Under the pieces are notes generated by a model. The model was not told the origin of the DNA. It was given only the letters and a program-made list of their open reading frames with translations, and made no database searches. A DNA stretch of 64,000 nucleotides from Streptomyces sp. DH-12 (lineage in GTDB: Bacteria; Actinomycetota; Actinomycetes; Streptomycetales; Streptomycetaceae), in contig NZ_PPFB01000001.1 of the NCBI RefSeq assembly GCF_002899455.1, forward strand, positions 5,493,001 through 5,557,000, read 5' to 3'. The translations under genes were made by a program, and so were the position numbers. The first letter of the stretch is position 1, and the number at the start of each line of letters is the position of its first letter. Below, piece by piece: positions 57,209 to 64,000 of the stretch.

Positions 57209-57256
57209 CCTCATCCTGGGCCGGACACCCGCGGTCCAGGATGAGGCTCCGATGAG
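57209..57256 (-). promoter_or_regulatory. direct repeats and ribosome-binding-site hairpin upstream of the secreted protein/two-component operon
   Basis: On the minus strand CTCATCG (57256-57250) and CTCATCC (57245-57239) are 11 bp apart, the same element seen before the transporter operon. CCTCATCCTGG (57246-57236) is exactly complementary to CCAGGATGAGG (57219-57209), which contains the ribosome binding site and ends two bases before the ATG at 57206. So the region combines a probable regulator site with a stem that can block translation. Confidence 0.55.
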
Positions 57257-57333
57257 GGACCTTTCATCTTGCGCGAGCACCGGCCCCTCCGGCGCCTGAG
57301 GGGAGAGGTCCGGGGCGGGGCACGGAAAGGACG

Positions 57334-57615
57334 TCAGCTGTCGAGCCCGATGGCGAAGGCGGCCTCGAGATCGTGCTGGGAGTACGTGCGGAACGCCACA
57401 TGCGTGTCGGTGCCCTCGACGCCCGGGATCTTGCTGATCCGGCCGGGGATGACCTCCGCCAGGTCCTCGTGCTCCCGGACCCGCACCATGGCGATCAGGT
57501 CGTAGGTGCCGGTGACGGAGAAGACCTCGCTGACACTGTCCAGCGCGGCGATCTGTTCCGCGATCTCGGGGATCCGGTCCACGCTGGTCTTGATGAGGAC
57601 GATCGCGGTGATCAC
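57334..57615 (-). CDS. Lrp/AsnC ligand-binding (RAM) domain protein
   Basis: A 93-residue protein consisting only of the C-terminal RAM domain of Lrp/AsnC regulators (VITAIVLIKTSVDRIPEIAEQIAALDSVSEVFSVTG, YDLIAMVRVREHEDL); there is no helix-turn-helix. Stand-alone RAM proteins sense amino acids and may partner with full-length Lrp proteins. Start GTG 57615 follows GGGAGAG and overlaps the rhomboid stop as GTGA, so it is coupled to that gene. Confidence 0.88.
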   Translation of the reverse strand: MITAIVLIKTSVDRIPEIAEQIAALDSVSEVFSVTGTYDLIAMVRVREHEDLAEVIPGRISKIPGVEGTDTHVAFRTYSQHDLEAAFAIGLDS

Positions 57616-58349
57616 GGCTGGTTCTCTCCCTCGGGGGCCGGAGCAGGGGCGGACTTCACTGTAGTCGCCCCGCCGCGCCACACCCATGCGCAGCCGATCC
57701 CCAGCCCGAAGCCCACCAGGTGCGCCAGATACGCCACCCCCGGCCCGCCCTCCGCCGCCCGCCCGGCCGCCGCCCACTGCAGCGCCGCCCAGAACGGCAG
57801 CACCACCCACGCGGGCAGCCGCACCGGCAGGAAGAAGGCGAACGGCAGGAGACTGGTGACCCGCCCCCGGGGGAACAGGACGAGGAACGCACCGAGGAGC
57901 GCCGAGATCGCCCCCGAGGCCCCGACCAGGGACCGCTCGGAGCCGGCGTGGGCGGCCGCGTACCCCAGCAGCGCGAGGTAGCCGCAGCCGACGTAGCACA
58001 GGGCGAACCGCACCCGGCCCATCCGTGCCTCGGTCATCGGCCCGAACACGTGGAGGAACAGCATGTTGCCCAGCAGGTGCACCCAGCTGCCGTGCACGAA
58101 CAGCGCCGTGGCGGGGGTGAGGACGGCCGCGGGGGACCCGTCGAACAGGTCTGCGGGGATGACGCCCCAGCGGCGGACGTAGGCCCGCTGCGCGGCCAGC
58201 AGCTCCTCCCCGGAGCCGTGGGCCGGGTGCAGCCCCGAGGCCGGCCCGATCAGGAAGACCAGGCAGCACAGCACGATGAGGGTGCGGGTGACCGGGGCGG
58301 GCGTGGTCCGGAACGCCCCGGCGGCCGCCGCGGTCCAGGTGCGGATCAT
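57612..58349 (-). CDS. rhomboid-family intramembrane serine protease
   Basis: A 245-residue protease with about six membrane helices. Catalytic features are HLLGNMLFLHVFG (Asn95 oxyanion helper), GASGAISALLGA (nucleophile Ser145) and AHLVGFGLG (His210). It cuts transmembrane helices of substrate proteins within the lipid bilayer; the substrate is unknown. Start ATG 58349 (MIRTWTAAAAGAF) lacks a clear ribosome binding site; the frame continues 36 codons upstream. It is followed by the coupled RAM-domain gene. Confidence 0.9.
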   Translation of the reverse strand: MIRTWTAAAAGAFRTTPAPVTRTLIVLCCLVFLIGPASGLHPAHGSGEELLAAQRAYVRRWGVIPADLFDGSPAAVLTPATALFVHGSWVHLLGNMLFLHVFGPMTEARMGRVRFALCYVGCGYLALLGYAAAHAGSERSLVGASGAISALLGAFLVLFPRGRVTSLLPFAFFLPVRLPAWVVLPFWAALQWAAAGRAAEGGPGVAYLAHLVGFGLGIGCAWVWRGGATTVKSAPAPAPEGENQP

Positions 58350-58504
58350 GAGTACAGAGCATGACGTAGCCGGACGTAACCGTGCGGATCGCCTCGCCGC
58401 CGTGGACGGGCGGGCGGCGGAAGCCCGGCAGGCCGTAGGGTTACGAGCCACACGCACCGGCCGCCCGGCGCGTCACGGACACTGGAGAAAGGCGGACAGC
58501 CACG

Positions 58505-58744
58505 ATGACGGTTCCCCTGCCGACCGCCTCGACGCGGTGGCGCTGCACCCTCTGCGGCAACCTCACCCGCTTCGACGTCACCCGCTCGTCGAAGGTCGTC
58601 GAGTACGTGCACCTCGATCTGGCCGGCGAGCCCGAGGTCGAGGAGCGCGAGGTGCTCGACGAGACGATCGAGTCGGTGCGGTGCCGCTGGTGCAACGCCG
58701 TGGACCAGGTGGAACTCGTGGACAGGCCGGGCGCCGGCTCCTGA
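58505..58744 (+). CDS. small zinc-ribbon protein, conserved unknown
   Basis: A 79-residue protein with two CxxC knuckles: RWRCTLCGNLTRFDVTRS at residues 13-20 and VRCRWCNAVDQ near 59-62, the sign of one zinc ribbon, with an acidic segment between. Widely conserved in actinobacteria as far as I recall, function unknown. GGAGAAAGG precedes the ATG by 12 bases. It ends at repeat-type hairpins, and the NYN-domain gene follows on the same strand. Confidence 0.8.
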   Translation: MTVPLPTASTRWRCTLCGNLTRFDVTRSSKVVEYVHLDLAGEPEVEEREVLDETIESVRCRWCNAVDQVELVDRPGAGS

Positions 58745-58750
58745 GACAAG

Positions 58751-58824
58751 GGGGTCCCTCCCGCTCGAGCGAAGCCGAGAGCGGGGGAGGGCCCCGCTGA
58801 CGGCGGCCCCGCGGACGGGGCCGC
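58751..58824 (+). terminator. two hairpins after the zinc-ribbon gene
   Basis: GGGGTCCCTCCCGCTC (from 58751) pairs with the GAGAGCGGGGGAGGGCCCC stretch ending near 58795, around the GAGCGAAGCC loop; this exact style of hairpin is common in Streptomyces gaps. A second stem GCGGCCCC/GGGGCCGC (58803-58824, perfect 8 bp) follows. They end 24 bp before the NYN gene. Confidence 0.6.
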
Positions 58825-58847
58825 ACACAGGCATTGGGGTGTGACGG

Positions 58848-60191
58848 ATGGTGGAGACCACGGGCGGGGGGCCGCAGGACGGCGCCGCCGAGGTGCTCGA
58901 CCGTCCGCTGCCCGACGGGGTGCGCCGCAGGGTCGTCCAGATCGTCGCGGACGGCTTCGGCGGACTCACCGTCGCCGAGCTGCCCGCGCAACTGCGGCAG
59001 TACGCCCGGTTCACCCCGAGCCGCCGCGCCAAGTTCGCCGGGAACGCCATGGCGGCGGCGCTGGAGACCGATCCGCTGTTCCGGCAGCGGATCGGGGAGA
59101 AGCTCAGAGAGGCCCAGCCGGAACTGGCCGGCGCCCTCGACTCCGGCTCCCCGCCCCCGGCCGCGGACCCGCTCGACGTGGCGGCCGCGGTCTATGTGCT
59201 CCGCCCGCCGGGCTGGGTCAAGCTGGTCGCCGCCGCAGGCGAGGAGGTCCAGCGCGCCGACGCCGAACGCGCCGGCGAGGAGACCCGCGCGGAGCTGGAG
59301 CGGCTGCGCGCCGAACTCGACCGCGCCCGCGAGCACACCCGCTCCGAGACCGAGCGGCTGCGCGCCGAGCTGGACGCGGCGAAGAGGGAGAGCGACTCCC
59401 TGCACCGCAAGCTGCGGTCCGCCCTCGCCGACGTCAAGCGCGGCGAGGCCGCCCTGCGCAAACTGCGCGGCGAGATGGAGGCGGTGCGCGCCGACGGGCA
59501 GGCCCAGGTGTCGGCCGCCGAGAGCGAGACCCGGCGCCTCAAGGCCCGGCTGGGGGAGACCGAGGCCGCCCTGGAGGCCGCCCGCCGCGCCGCCCGCGAG
59601 GGCCGCAGCGTCGAGGACATGCGCGTACGGCTGCTGCTCGACACCGTGCTGGACGCCGCCCAGGGGCTGCGGCGCGAGCTGGCGCTGCCGCCCGTGTCGG
59701 TACGGCCCGCGGAGACCGTGGACGCCGTGGAGCCGGGCCGGATGACCCCCAAGGACATCGCCGCCCGCGCGCTGTCCGAGGACGACCCGGCCGTCCTCGA
59801 CCAGCTCCTCGCCCTCCCGCAGGCGCATCTGGTCGTCGACGGCTACAACGTCACCAAGACCGGCTATCCGCAGATGCCGCTGGAGAAGCAGCGGCTGCGG
59901 CTGCTCGGCCAGCTCGCCCAGCTCGCCGCCCAGACCGGCGCCGAGGTCACCTGTGTCTTCGACGGCGCCGAACTGGCCGCGCCGGTGCTGCTGGCGCCGC
60001 CGCGCGGGGTGCGGGTGCTGTTCTCCAAGCCGGGCGTCACCGCCGACGAGCTCATCCGCCAGCTCGTGCGCGCCGAGCCGCCGGGGCGGCCGGTCATCGT
60101 CGCCTCCACCGACCGCGAGGTCGCCGACGGGGTCGCACGCGCCGGCGCGCGCCCCGTCGCGTCAGCCGTGCTCCTCAAAAGGCTTTCCTAG
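58848..60191 (+). CDS. NYN-domain (YacP-like) predicted RNA-binding nuclease
   Basis: A 447-residue three-part protein. Residues 1-135 are a conserved helical region (LDRPLPDGVRRRVVQIVADGFGGLTVAELP). Residues 140-260 are a long coiled coil rich in Ala, Glu and Arg (ELERLRAELDRAREHTRSETERLRAELD). Residues 325-447 are the NYN/PIN-like domain with acidic active-site residues in HLVVDGYNVTKTG (Asp331), TCVFDGAEL and VASTDREVADG. YacP/Rae1 relatives cleave mRNA on the ribosome; catalysis here is inferred from the kept aspartates. Start ATG 58848 follows GGGGTG. Confidence 0.88.
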   Translation: MVETTGGGPQDGAAEVLDRPLPDGVRRRVVQIVADGFGGLTVAELPAQLRQYARFTPSRRAKFAGNAMAAALETDPLFRQRIGEKLREAQPELAGALDSGSPPPAADPLDVAAAVYVLRPPGWVKLVAAAGEEVQRADAERAGEETRAELERLRAELDRAREHTRSETERLRAELDAAKRESDSLHRKLRSALADVKRGEAALRKLRGEMEAVRADGQAQVSAAESETRRLKARLGETEAALEAARRAAREGRSVEDMRVRLLLDTVLDAAQGLRRELALPPVSVRPAETVDAVEPGRMTPKDIAARALSEDDPAVLDQLLALPQAHLVVDGYNVTKTGYPQMPLEKQRLRLLGQLAQLAAQTGAEVTCVFDGAELAAPVLLAPPRGVRVLFSKPGVTADELIRQLVRAEPPGRPVIVASTDREVADGVARAGARPVASAVLLKRLS

Positions 60192-60422
60192 TATCTGATG
60201 TACATCTGTCCCTCGTGCAACGTACAGGGGCAATGCCCTAATTGACGGAACCGTCACGCAACGTAGCGTCAAGAAGGCGTCACTGCAGGTGAGTTGTCAT
60301 GGGATAAACGCGCTGTAGCGGAGATTTCGTGCCCAGGGATTTGAACTGATCACAGGAGAATCACTAGGGTCAGCCCTCGAACCCTCGCTCGCGCGATCAC
60401 TCTCGAGAAGGAGCTCGTCTCC
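60192..60422. promoter_or_regulatory. upstream region of the first NlpC/P60 gene (231 bp)
   Basis: AT-richer than average. It contains a GACGG-AA-CCGTC palindrome (60244-60255) whose GGAAC could serve as an ECF-type -35 with CGTC 15 bp further as -10, and AAGGAG as ribosome binding site. No c-di-AMP (ydaO-type) riboswitch landmarks are visible. Confidence 0.35.
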
Positions 60423-61463
60423 GTGGCGTCCCACCGTCGTCCCAAGCAGCCGAGCCGCGCACGCGTGACCGTGCTCACCACCGCCGCCGCCGCTGCCGTC
60501 GTCATGAGCTCGCAGGCCGCCAACGCGGCCCCCGGCGAGAAGCCGAGCAAGGACGAGGTCAAGGCCAAGGTCGACAAGCTCTACCAGCAGGCGGAGCAGG
60601 CCACCGAGAAGTACAACGGGGCCAAGGAGAAGCAGGAGAAGCTCCAGAAGGAGATCTCCACGATCCAGGACAACGTCGCCAAGGGCCAGCAGGAGCTCAA
60701 CGACCTGCGCGACGGCCTCGGCTCGATGGCCAGCGCCCAGTACCGCAGCGGCGGCATCGACCCCTCGGTCCAGCTCTTCCTCTCCGCCGACCCGGACGAC
60801 TACCTCGACAAGGCGTCCACCCTGGACCACTTGAGCGCCCAGCAGGTCGAGGCGCTGAAGGAGATCCAGGAGAAGCAGCGCGAGCTGGCCCAGCAGCGCT
60901 CCGAGGCCGCCGAGAAGCTGAAGGACCTCTCCTCCACCCGGACCGAACTGGGCAAGAAGAAGAAGGAGGTCCAGGGCAAGCTCGCCGCCGCGCAGAAGCT
61001 GCTCAACAGCCTCACCGCCGAGGAGAAGGCGCAGCTCGCCGACGAGGAGAACCGCGCCACCCGCGCCAGCGAGCGCGACGCCCTCTCGGTCAACGTCCCG
61101 GCCGGCTCCGGCCGCGCCGCCGCCGCCTTCGCCGCCGCCCAGAGCAAGCTCGGCACGCCCTACGTCTACGGCGCCACCGGCCCGTCCTCCTTCGACTGCT
61201 CGGGCCTGACCTCCTGGGCGTACGCCCAGGCCGGCGTCGGCATCCCGCGCACCTCCGAGGCCCAGACCGGCGCCGGCACCAAGATCTACTCGGTGGACCA
61301 GCTCAAGGTCGGCGACCTGGTGTTCTTCTTCAACGACCTGCACCACGTGGGCCTCTACGCCGGCAACGGCCAGGTCCTCCACGCCCCGCGCTCGGGCACC
61401 GTCGTGCGCTACGAGTCGATGAACACCATCGGCGGCCCCTTCATGTTCGGCGTCCGCGTCTGA
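60423..61463 (+). CDS. NlpC/P60-family secreted peptidoglycan hydrolase
   Basis: A 346-residue exported endopeptidase. The signal peptide covers residues 1-35 (ends SSQAANAAPG). Residues 40-215 form a long coiled coil (VDKLYQQAEQATEKYNGAKEKQEKL...), with the landmark SAQYRSGGIDPSVQLFLS near 105. The C-terminal NlpC/P60 domain has the catalytic Cys259 in FDCSGLTSWAYAQAG and His in HHVGLYAGNGQVLHA (307/308). Like RipA/CwlO-type enzymes it should cut stem peptides of peptidoglycan and be controlled by its coiled coil. Start GTG 60423 has AAGGAG nine bases upstream. A close paralogue follows. Confidence 0.94.
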   Translation: MASHRRPKQPSRARVTVLTTAAAAAVVMSSQAANAAPGEKPSKDEVKAKVDKLYQQAEQATEKYNGAKEKQEKLQKEISTIQDNVAKGQQELNDLRDGLGSMASAQYRSGGIDPSVQLFLSADPDDYLDKASTLDHLSAQQVEALKEIQEKQRELAQQRSEAAEKLKDLSSTRTELGKKKKEVQGKLAAAQKLLNSLTAEEKAQLADEENRATRASERDALSVNVPAGSGRAAAAFAAAQSKLGTPYVYGATGPSSFDCSGLTSWAYAQAGVGIPRTSEAQTGAGTKIYSVDQLKVGDLVFFFNDLHHVGLYAGNGQVLHAPRSGTVVRYESMNTIGGPFMFGVRV

Positions 61464-61481
61464 CGTACACCGCCCCGGGTG

Positions 61482-61555
61482 CCCCCGTTCGGGGGATTCC
61501 GGCGGTTCCGTTCCGCCTCCACGCCCCGCCTCGACCCAGGTCAACGGCGGGGCGT
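61482..61555 (+). terminator. hairpins between the two NlpC/P60 genes
   Basis: CCCCC-GTTC-GGGGG (61482-61495) and a perfect 10-bp stem ACGCCCCGCC (61521-61530)/GGCGGGGCGT (61546-61555). They suggest the first hydrolase mRNA ends here and the paralogue has its own promoter. Confidence 0.6.
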
Positions 61556-61653
61556 CACCGTGTGTGCCGCCCTGGCCGTGGCTCCGCCGGCCGCTCCGGA
61601 GGCTACTGTCTGCCGCGTTTCCCTGTCCGCCAGCGGAAGGAGCGCGGCTTCCC

Positions 61654-62667
61654 GTGGGGTCCCATCGTCGTACCGCACCGTCCTCAGGGGCCGAGCGGAG
61701 TGCCGCCCTCGCCCTGGGCCTGCTCTCCGCGGCCGCCACCGCCCTCGGCGCGGTACCGGCCACGGCCGCGCCCCAGGAGGACACCCGGGCCGAGGTCGAC
61801 CGCCTCTACCGCGAGGCGGAGAAGGCCACCGAGGCCTACAACGCGGCCGACGAGCGCGCCGACGCCCTGCGCCGGGAGATCGCCGACGCCCAGGACGGCA
61901 TCGCCCGCAAACAGCAGCGCGTCAACACCATGCGGGAGGCGCTGGGTTCGCTCGCCGGCTCCCAGTACCGCTCCGGCGGACTGGACCCCGCCCTCGCCCT
62001 GCTGCTCTCCGACGACCCCGAGGACTACCTCGAGAAGGCCTCCGTCCTCGACCGGATCGGCGCCCGCCAGGCCGCCCAGCTGAAGAGGCTCCGCGGCACC
62101 CTGCGCTCGCTGTCCCAGGACCGCGCCGAGGCGGCGAAGCGGCTCGGCGCCCTGGAACGCAGCCGCAAGGCGGCCGCCACCCACAAGCGGACCGTGGAGG
62201 GCAAGCTCGCCGAGGCCCGCCGGCTGCTCGACTCCCTCCCGGCCGGCGAACGGGCCGCCTGGGACCGCGCCTCCCGCTCCGGCCGCACCGACCTGCCCGG
62301 CCCCGGCGGCGCCCCCGCCTCCGGGCGCGCGGCCGCCGCCCTCGCCGCCGCCCGCTCCGCCCTCGGCAAGCCCTACGTCTGGGGCGCGAGCGGCCCCTCC
62401 GCCTTCGACTGCTCCGGGCTCACCCAGTGGGCGTACGCGCAGGCCGGGGTCGCGCTGCCGCGCACCTCGCAGGCCCAGCGGTACGCCGGCCGGCAGGTCC
62501 CGCTGTCCGAGGCCCGCCCCGGCGACCTGGTCCTCTACCGCTCCGACGCCTCCCACGTGGGGATGTACACGGGCAACGGCCAGGTGATCCACGCGCCGTA
62601 CCCCGGCGCCCCCGTGCGCTACGACCCGGTCGGCATGATGCCGGTCTCGTCGGTCACCAGGGTCTGA
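61654..62667 (+). CDS. NlpC/P60-family secreted peptidoglycan hydrolase (paralogue)
   Basis: A 337-residue protein with the same plan as its neighbour: signal peptide (VGSHRRTAPSSGAERSAALALGLL... to about residue 45), coiled coil with SQYRSGGLDPALALLLSDD, then NlpC/P60 with Cys253 in FDCSGLTQWAYAQAG and HVGMYTGNGQVIHAP. It is more Arg/Ala-rich than the first copy and lacks its Lys-rich coil. Start GTG 61654 has AAGGAG eleven bases upstream. Tandem duplication followed by divergence is the likely origin. Confidence 0.93.
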   Translation: MGSHRRTAPSSGAERSAALALGLLSAAATALGAVPATAAPQEDTRAEVDRLYREAEKATEAYNAADERADALRREIADAQDGIARKQQRVNTMREALGSLAGSQYRSGGLDPALALLLSDDPEDYLEKASVLDRIGARQAAQLKRLRGTLRSLSQDRAEAAKRLGALERSRKAAATHKRTVEGKLAEARRLLDSLPAGERAAWDRASRSGRTDLPGPGGAPASGRAAAALAAARSALGKPYVWGASGPSAFDCSGLTQWAYAQAGVALPRTSQAQRYAGRQVPLSEARPGDLVLYRSDASHVGMYTGNGQVIHAPYPGAPVRYDPVGMMPVSSVTRV

Positions 62668-62700
62668 CTCCGGCGGGCCCGCGCCCGTACCCTCGGAGAG

Positions 62701-63891
62701 GTGGCCGGTCGAACGCGGGTGTCGCAGGCGGCGGTGGCGGCGTGGTGCCTGCTGCTGGCCGCCCTCGTGGGATGCGGCGGCGGTCCCGCCGCGGACGCCG
62801 CCCGCGCGGAGGTGCAGTCCCTGCTCGACCGGCGTGCGGAGGCGGTCCTCGACCGGGACGCCGCCGCCTACGCCCGCACCGGCACCCGCGACGGCTTCGA
62901 CAACCTGCGCGCGGTGCCGCTCGCGGACTGGTCCTACCGCGTCACCGCCCTGGACCGCACCGGCGACCGGGCCACCGCCGCCGCCGACCTCAGCTACCGC
63001 ATCGACGGCCACGACCGTTCCCCGGTGGTCACCGCCCGCACCCTGAGCCTCAGCCGGGACCGGGACAGCCGCTGGACGGTGGAGTCCGACCGCCCCGCCG
63101 AGAAGTCCGGCCAGCAACTCTGGGACCAGGGCCGGGCGCGGGCCGTGCGCGGCGAGCGGAGCCTGGTGCTGGGCGTCGGGCAGTCCGACGCGACCCTGCG
63201 CGACTACGCGGAACTGGCCGACCGCGCGGTGCCCGCCGTCTCCGATGCCTGGGGTCCCGCGTGGGCGCGCAGCGTCGTCGTCCTGGTCCCGGAGACCCTG
63301 GAGGGCATGGCGGGCCTGCTCGGCTCGCCCCCGTCCTCCTACCGGGGCATCGCGGCCGTCACCACCGGGGCGACCGGCGGCGGCCCGCGGGCGCCCGCGG
63401 ACCGGGTGATCGTCAACCCGGACGCCTTCGTGCTGCTCGGCGACTCCGGACGGCAGGTCGTCCTCACCCACGAGACCGCCCACGTCGCCACCCGCGCGCA
63501 CACCTCCGCCGCCACCCCGCTGTGGCTGTCCGAGGGATACGCGGACTGGGTCGGCCACCGCGGCGCGGACGGCACCCCCGCCGAGGCCGCGCCGGAGCTC
63601 GCGCACGCCGTCGGCCGCGGCGAGGTGCCGGACGCGCTGCCCGAGGACGAGGACTTCGGCTTCACCGGCGACGCGGACGGCCTGGCCCGCGCCTACGAGG
63701 GGAGCTGGCTGGCCTGCCGGATGATCGCCGACCACTGGGGCGAGGACCGCCTCGGCGCCTTCTACCGCGCCGTGGGCGCCCACGGGGACCGCGAAGGCGC
63801 CGTCGAGGACGCGATGCGCCGGGTCCTCGGCACGACGCCGGGGGAGTTCACCCTTCGGTGGCGTGATTACGTGGGGGCCGTGCTGCGGTGA
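62701..63891 (+). CDS. secreted lipoprotein with HExxH metalloprotease motif
   Basis: A 396-residue lipoprotein. The signal ends in a lipobox (ALVGC, about Cys25). Residues 30-155 look like an NTF2/SnoaL-like or similar alpha-beta domain (LLDRRAEAVLDRDAAAYARTGT..., AADLSYRIDGHDRSPVVTARTLSL). Residues 160-396 carry the zinc motif VVLTHETAHVATRA (His257, Glu258, His261) with the third ligand Glu278 in LWLSEGYADWV, the gluzincin pattern. It follows the NlpC/P60 paralogue by 33 bp. Start GTG 62701 directly abuts GGAGAG; GTG 62719 may be the real start. Substrate unknown, a wall-associated protein being plausible from context. Confidence 0.85.
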   Translation: MAGRTRVSQAAVAAWCLLLAALVGCGGGPAADAARAEVQSLLDRRAEAVLDRDAAAYARTGTRDGFDNLRAVPLADWSYRVTALDRTGDRATAAADLSYRIDGHDRSPVVTARTLSLSRDRDSRWTVESDRPAEKSGQQLWDQGRARAVRGERSLVLGVGQSDATLRDYAELADRAVPAVSDAWGPAWARSVVVLVPETLEGMAGLLGSPPSSYRGIAAVTTGATGGGPRAPADRVIVNPDAFVLLGDSGRQVVLTHETAHVATRAHTSAATPLWLSEGYADWVGHRGADGTPAEAAPELAHAVGRGEVPDALPEDEDFGFTGDADGLARAYEGSWLACRMIADHWGEDRLGAFYRAVGAHGDREGAVEDAMRRVLGTTPGEFTLRWRDYVGAVLR

Positions 63892-63900
63892 CGCACCGGG

Positions 63901-64000
63901 TCAGGACGACACCGTGGTCCGCTCGGCCCACGACGGCCCGGACACCGCGGGGGCCTCCCGGCGCCCCGGCACCGACGCGCGCCACAGGGCCCGCGCCGCC
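63901..64000 (-). CDS. 3' end of a gene cut by the window edge
   Basis: A minus-strand frame enters from the right edge and ends at a TGA (63901-63903), ten bases beyond the metalloprotease stop. The visible 32 residues (AARALWRASVPGRREAP...) have normal coding character, similar in style to the tail of glycosyltransferases, but this is too little for an assignment. It would be convergent with the metalloprotease gene. Confidence 0.5.
   Translation of the reverse strand, partial: AARALWRASVPGRREAPAVSGPSWAERTTVSS

Noticed and set aside
60192..60422. c-di-AMP (ydaO) riboswitch before the NlpC/P60 gene.
   Set aside because: Such RNAs often precede wall hydrolases in actinobacteria, but the characteristic conserved blocks are missing here.
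1..64000. Insertion sequences, prophage genes, CRISPR arrays, tRNA or rRNA genes.
   Set aside because: No transposase or integrase motifs, no regularly spaced repeats with unique spacers, and no tRNA/rRNA-like sequences were recognised; composition is uniform throughout.

Overview
The window is high-GC DNA (well above 70% by eye, with third codon positions almost always G or C). GTG starts are common, and many start/stop overlaps of the ATGA or GTGA type link co-oriented genes. The gene content includes the actinobacterial bcc-aa3 respiratory supercomplex genes with the actinobacterial subunit IV, an actinobacterial-type SucB, a MarP-like protease, PspA with PspAA, a SAM-IV-type riboswitch and repeated spore-former-style NlpC/P60 proteins. 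Together these point to a Streptomyces core chromosome segment. I see no insertion sequence, prophage, CRISPR array, tRNA or rRNA gene. About 58 protein genes are supported, one of them cut by the right edge.

Layout. 0-6.1 kb: FAD oxidoreductase, YfcH-like epimerase, GNAT, MarP-like protease and a peptidoglycan-recognition amidase with a tiny coupled ORF. 6.0-16.8 kb (all minus): DUF4240 protein, WYL regulator, then 2-oxoacid dehydrogenase genes aceE, a GntR/FCD regulator, sucB, lpd and pepA. 17-24.5 kb: GH114-type lipoprotein, RDD membrane protein and late cobalamin genes (cobS, cobT and a metallo-beta-lactamase-like/CobU fusion), with methyltransferase and small conserved genes between. 24.5-32.6 kb: methyltransferase/DUF3043 pair, then an envelope-stress block (pspA, pspAA, NarL-type two-component system, RND exporter). 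32.7-39.3 kb: nadA, erpA-type Fe-S carrier, large single-span membrane protein, adenosine kinase and a cysteine desulfurase-TusA fusion; NadA (4Fe-4S), ErpA and the desulfurase are linked by Fe-S/sulfur chemistry.

39.5-49 kb: aerobic respiration. ctaC-ctaD-ctaF and ctaE-qcrC-qcrA-qcrB encode cytochrome oxidase and the cytochrome bcc complex, separated by an L,D-transpeptidase and an atypical receiver protein. 49-54.7 kb: trpD, a SAM-IV riboswitch controlling a class V aminotransferase, then glycerate kinase with an SLC13-type transporter. 54.8-57.2 kb: an OmpR-type two-component system co-transcribed with a small secreted acidic protein. 57.3-64 kb: AsnC-type domain, rhomboid protease, zinc-ribbon protein, NYN nuclease-like protein, two paralogous NlpC/P60 hydrolases, a metalloprotease lipoprotein and a truncated gene at the edge.

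The most interesting signals are regulatory. (1) Heptamers of the form YTCAYCG at exact 11-bp spacing occur in front of both the two-component operon and the neighbouring transporter-glycerate kinase operon, suggesting one response regulator controls both. (2) A hairpin that would hide the ribosome binding site of the secreted protein carries part of the same element, and an 18-bp tandem repeat is translated in two frames by two overlapping genes. (3) A SAM-IV aptamer is followed by two mutually exclusive hairpins and a six-residue ORF with a perfect ribosome binding site. (4) Perfect palindromes lie on or near the aceE, ctaE, ctaC, nadA and erpA promoters. Domain-level oddities are the degenerate metallo-beta-lactamase/CobU fusion, the cysteine desulfurase-TusA fusion, a receiver lacking two switch residues and a probable CTG start.
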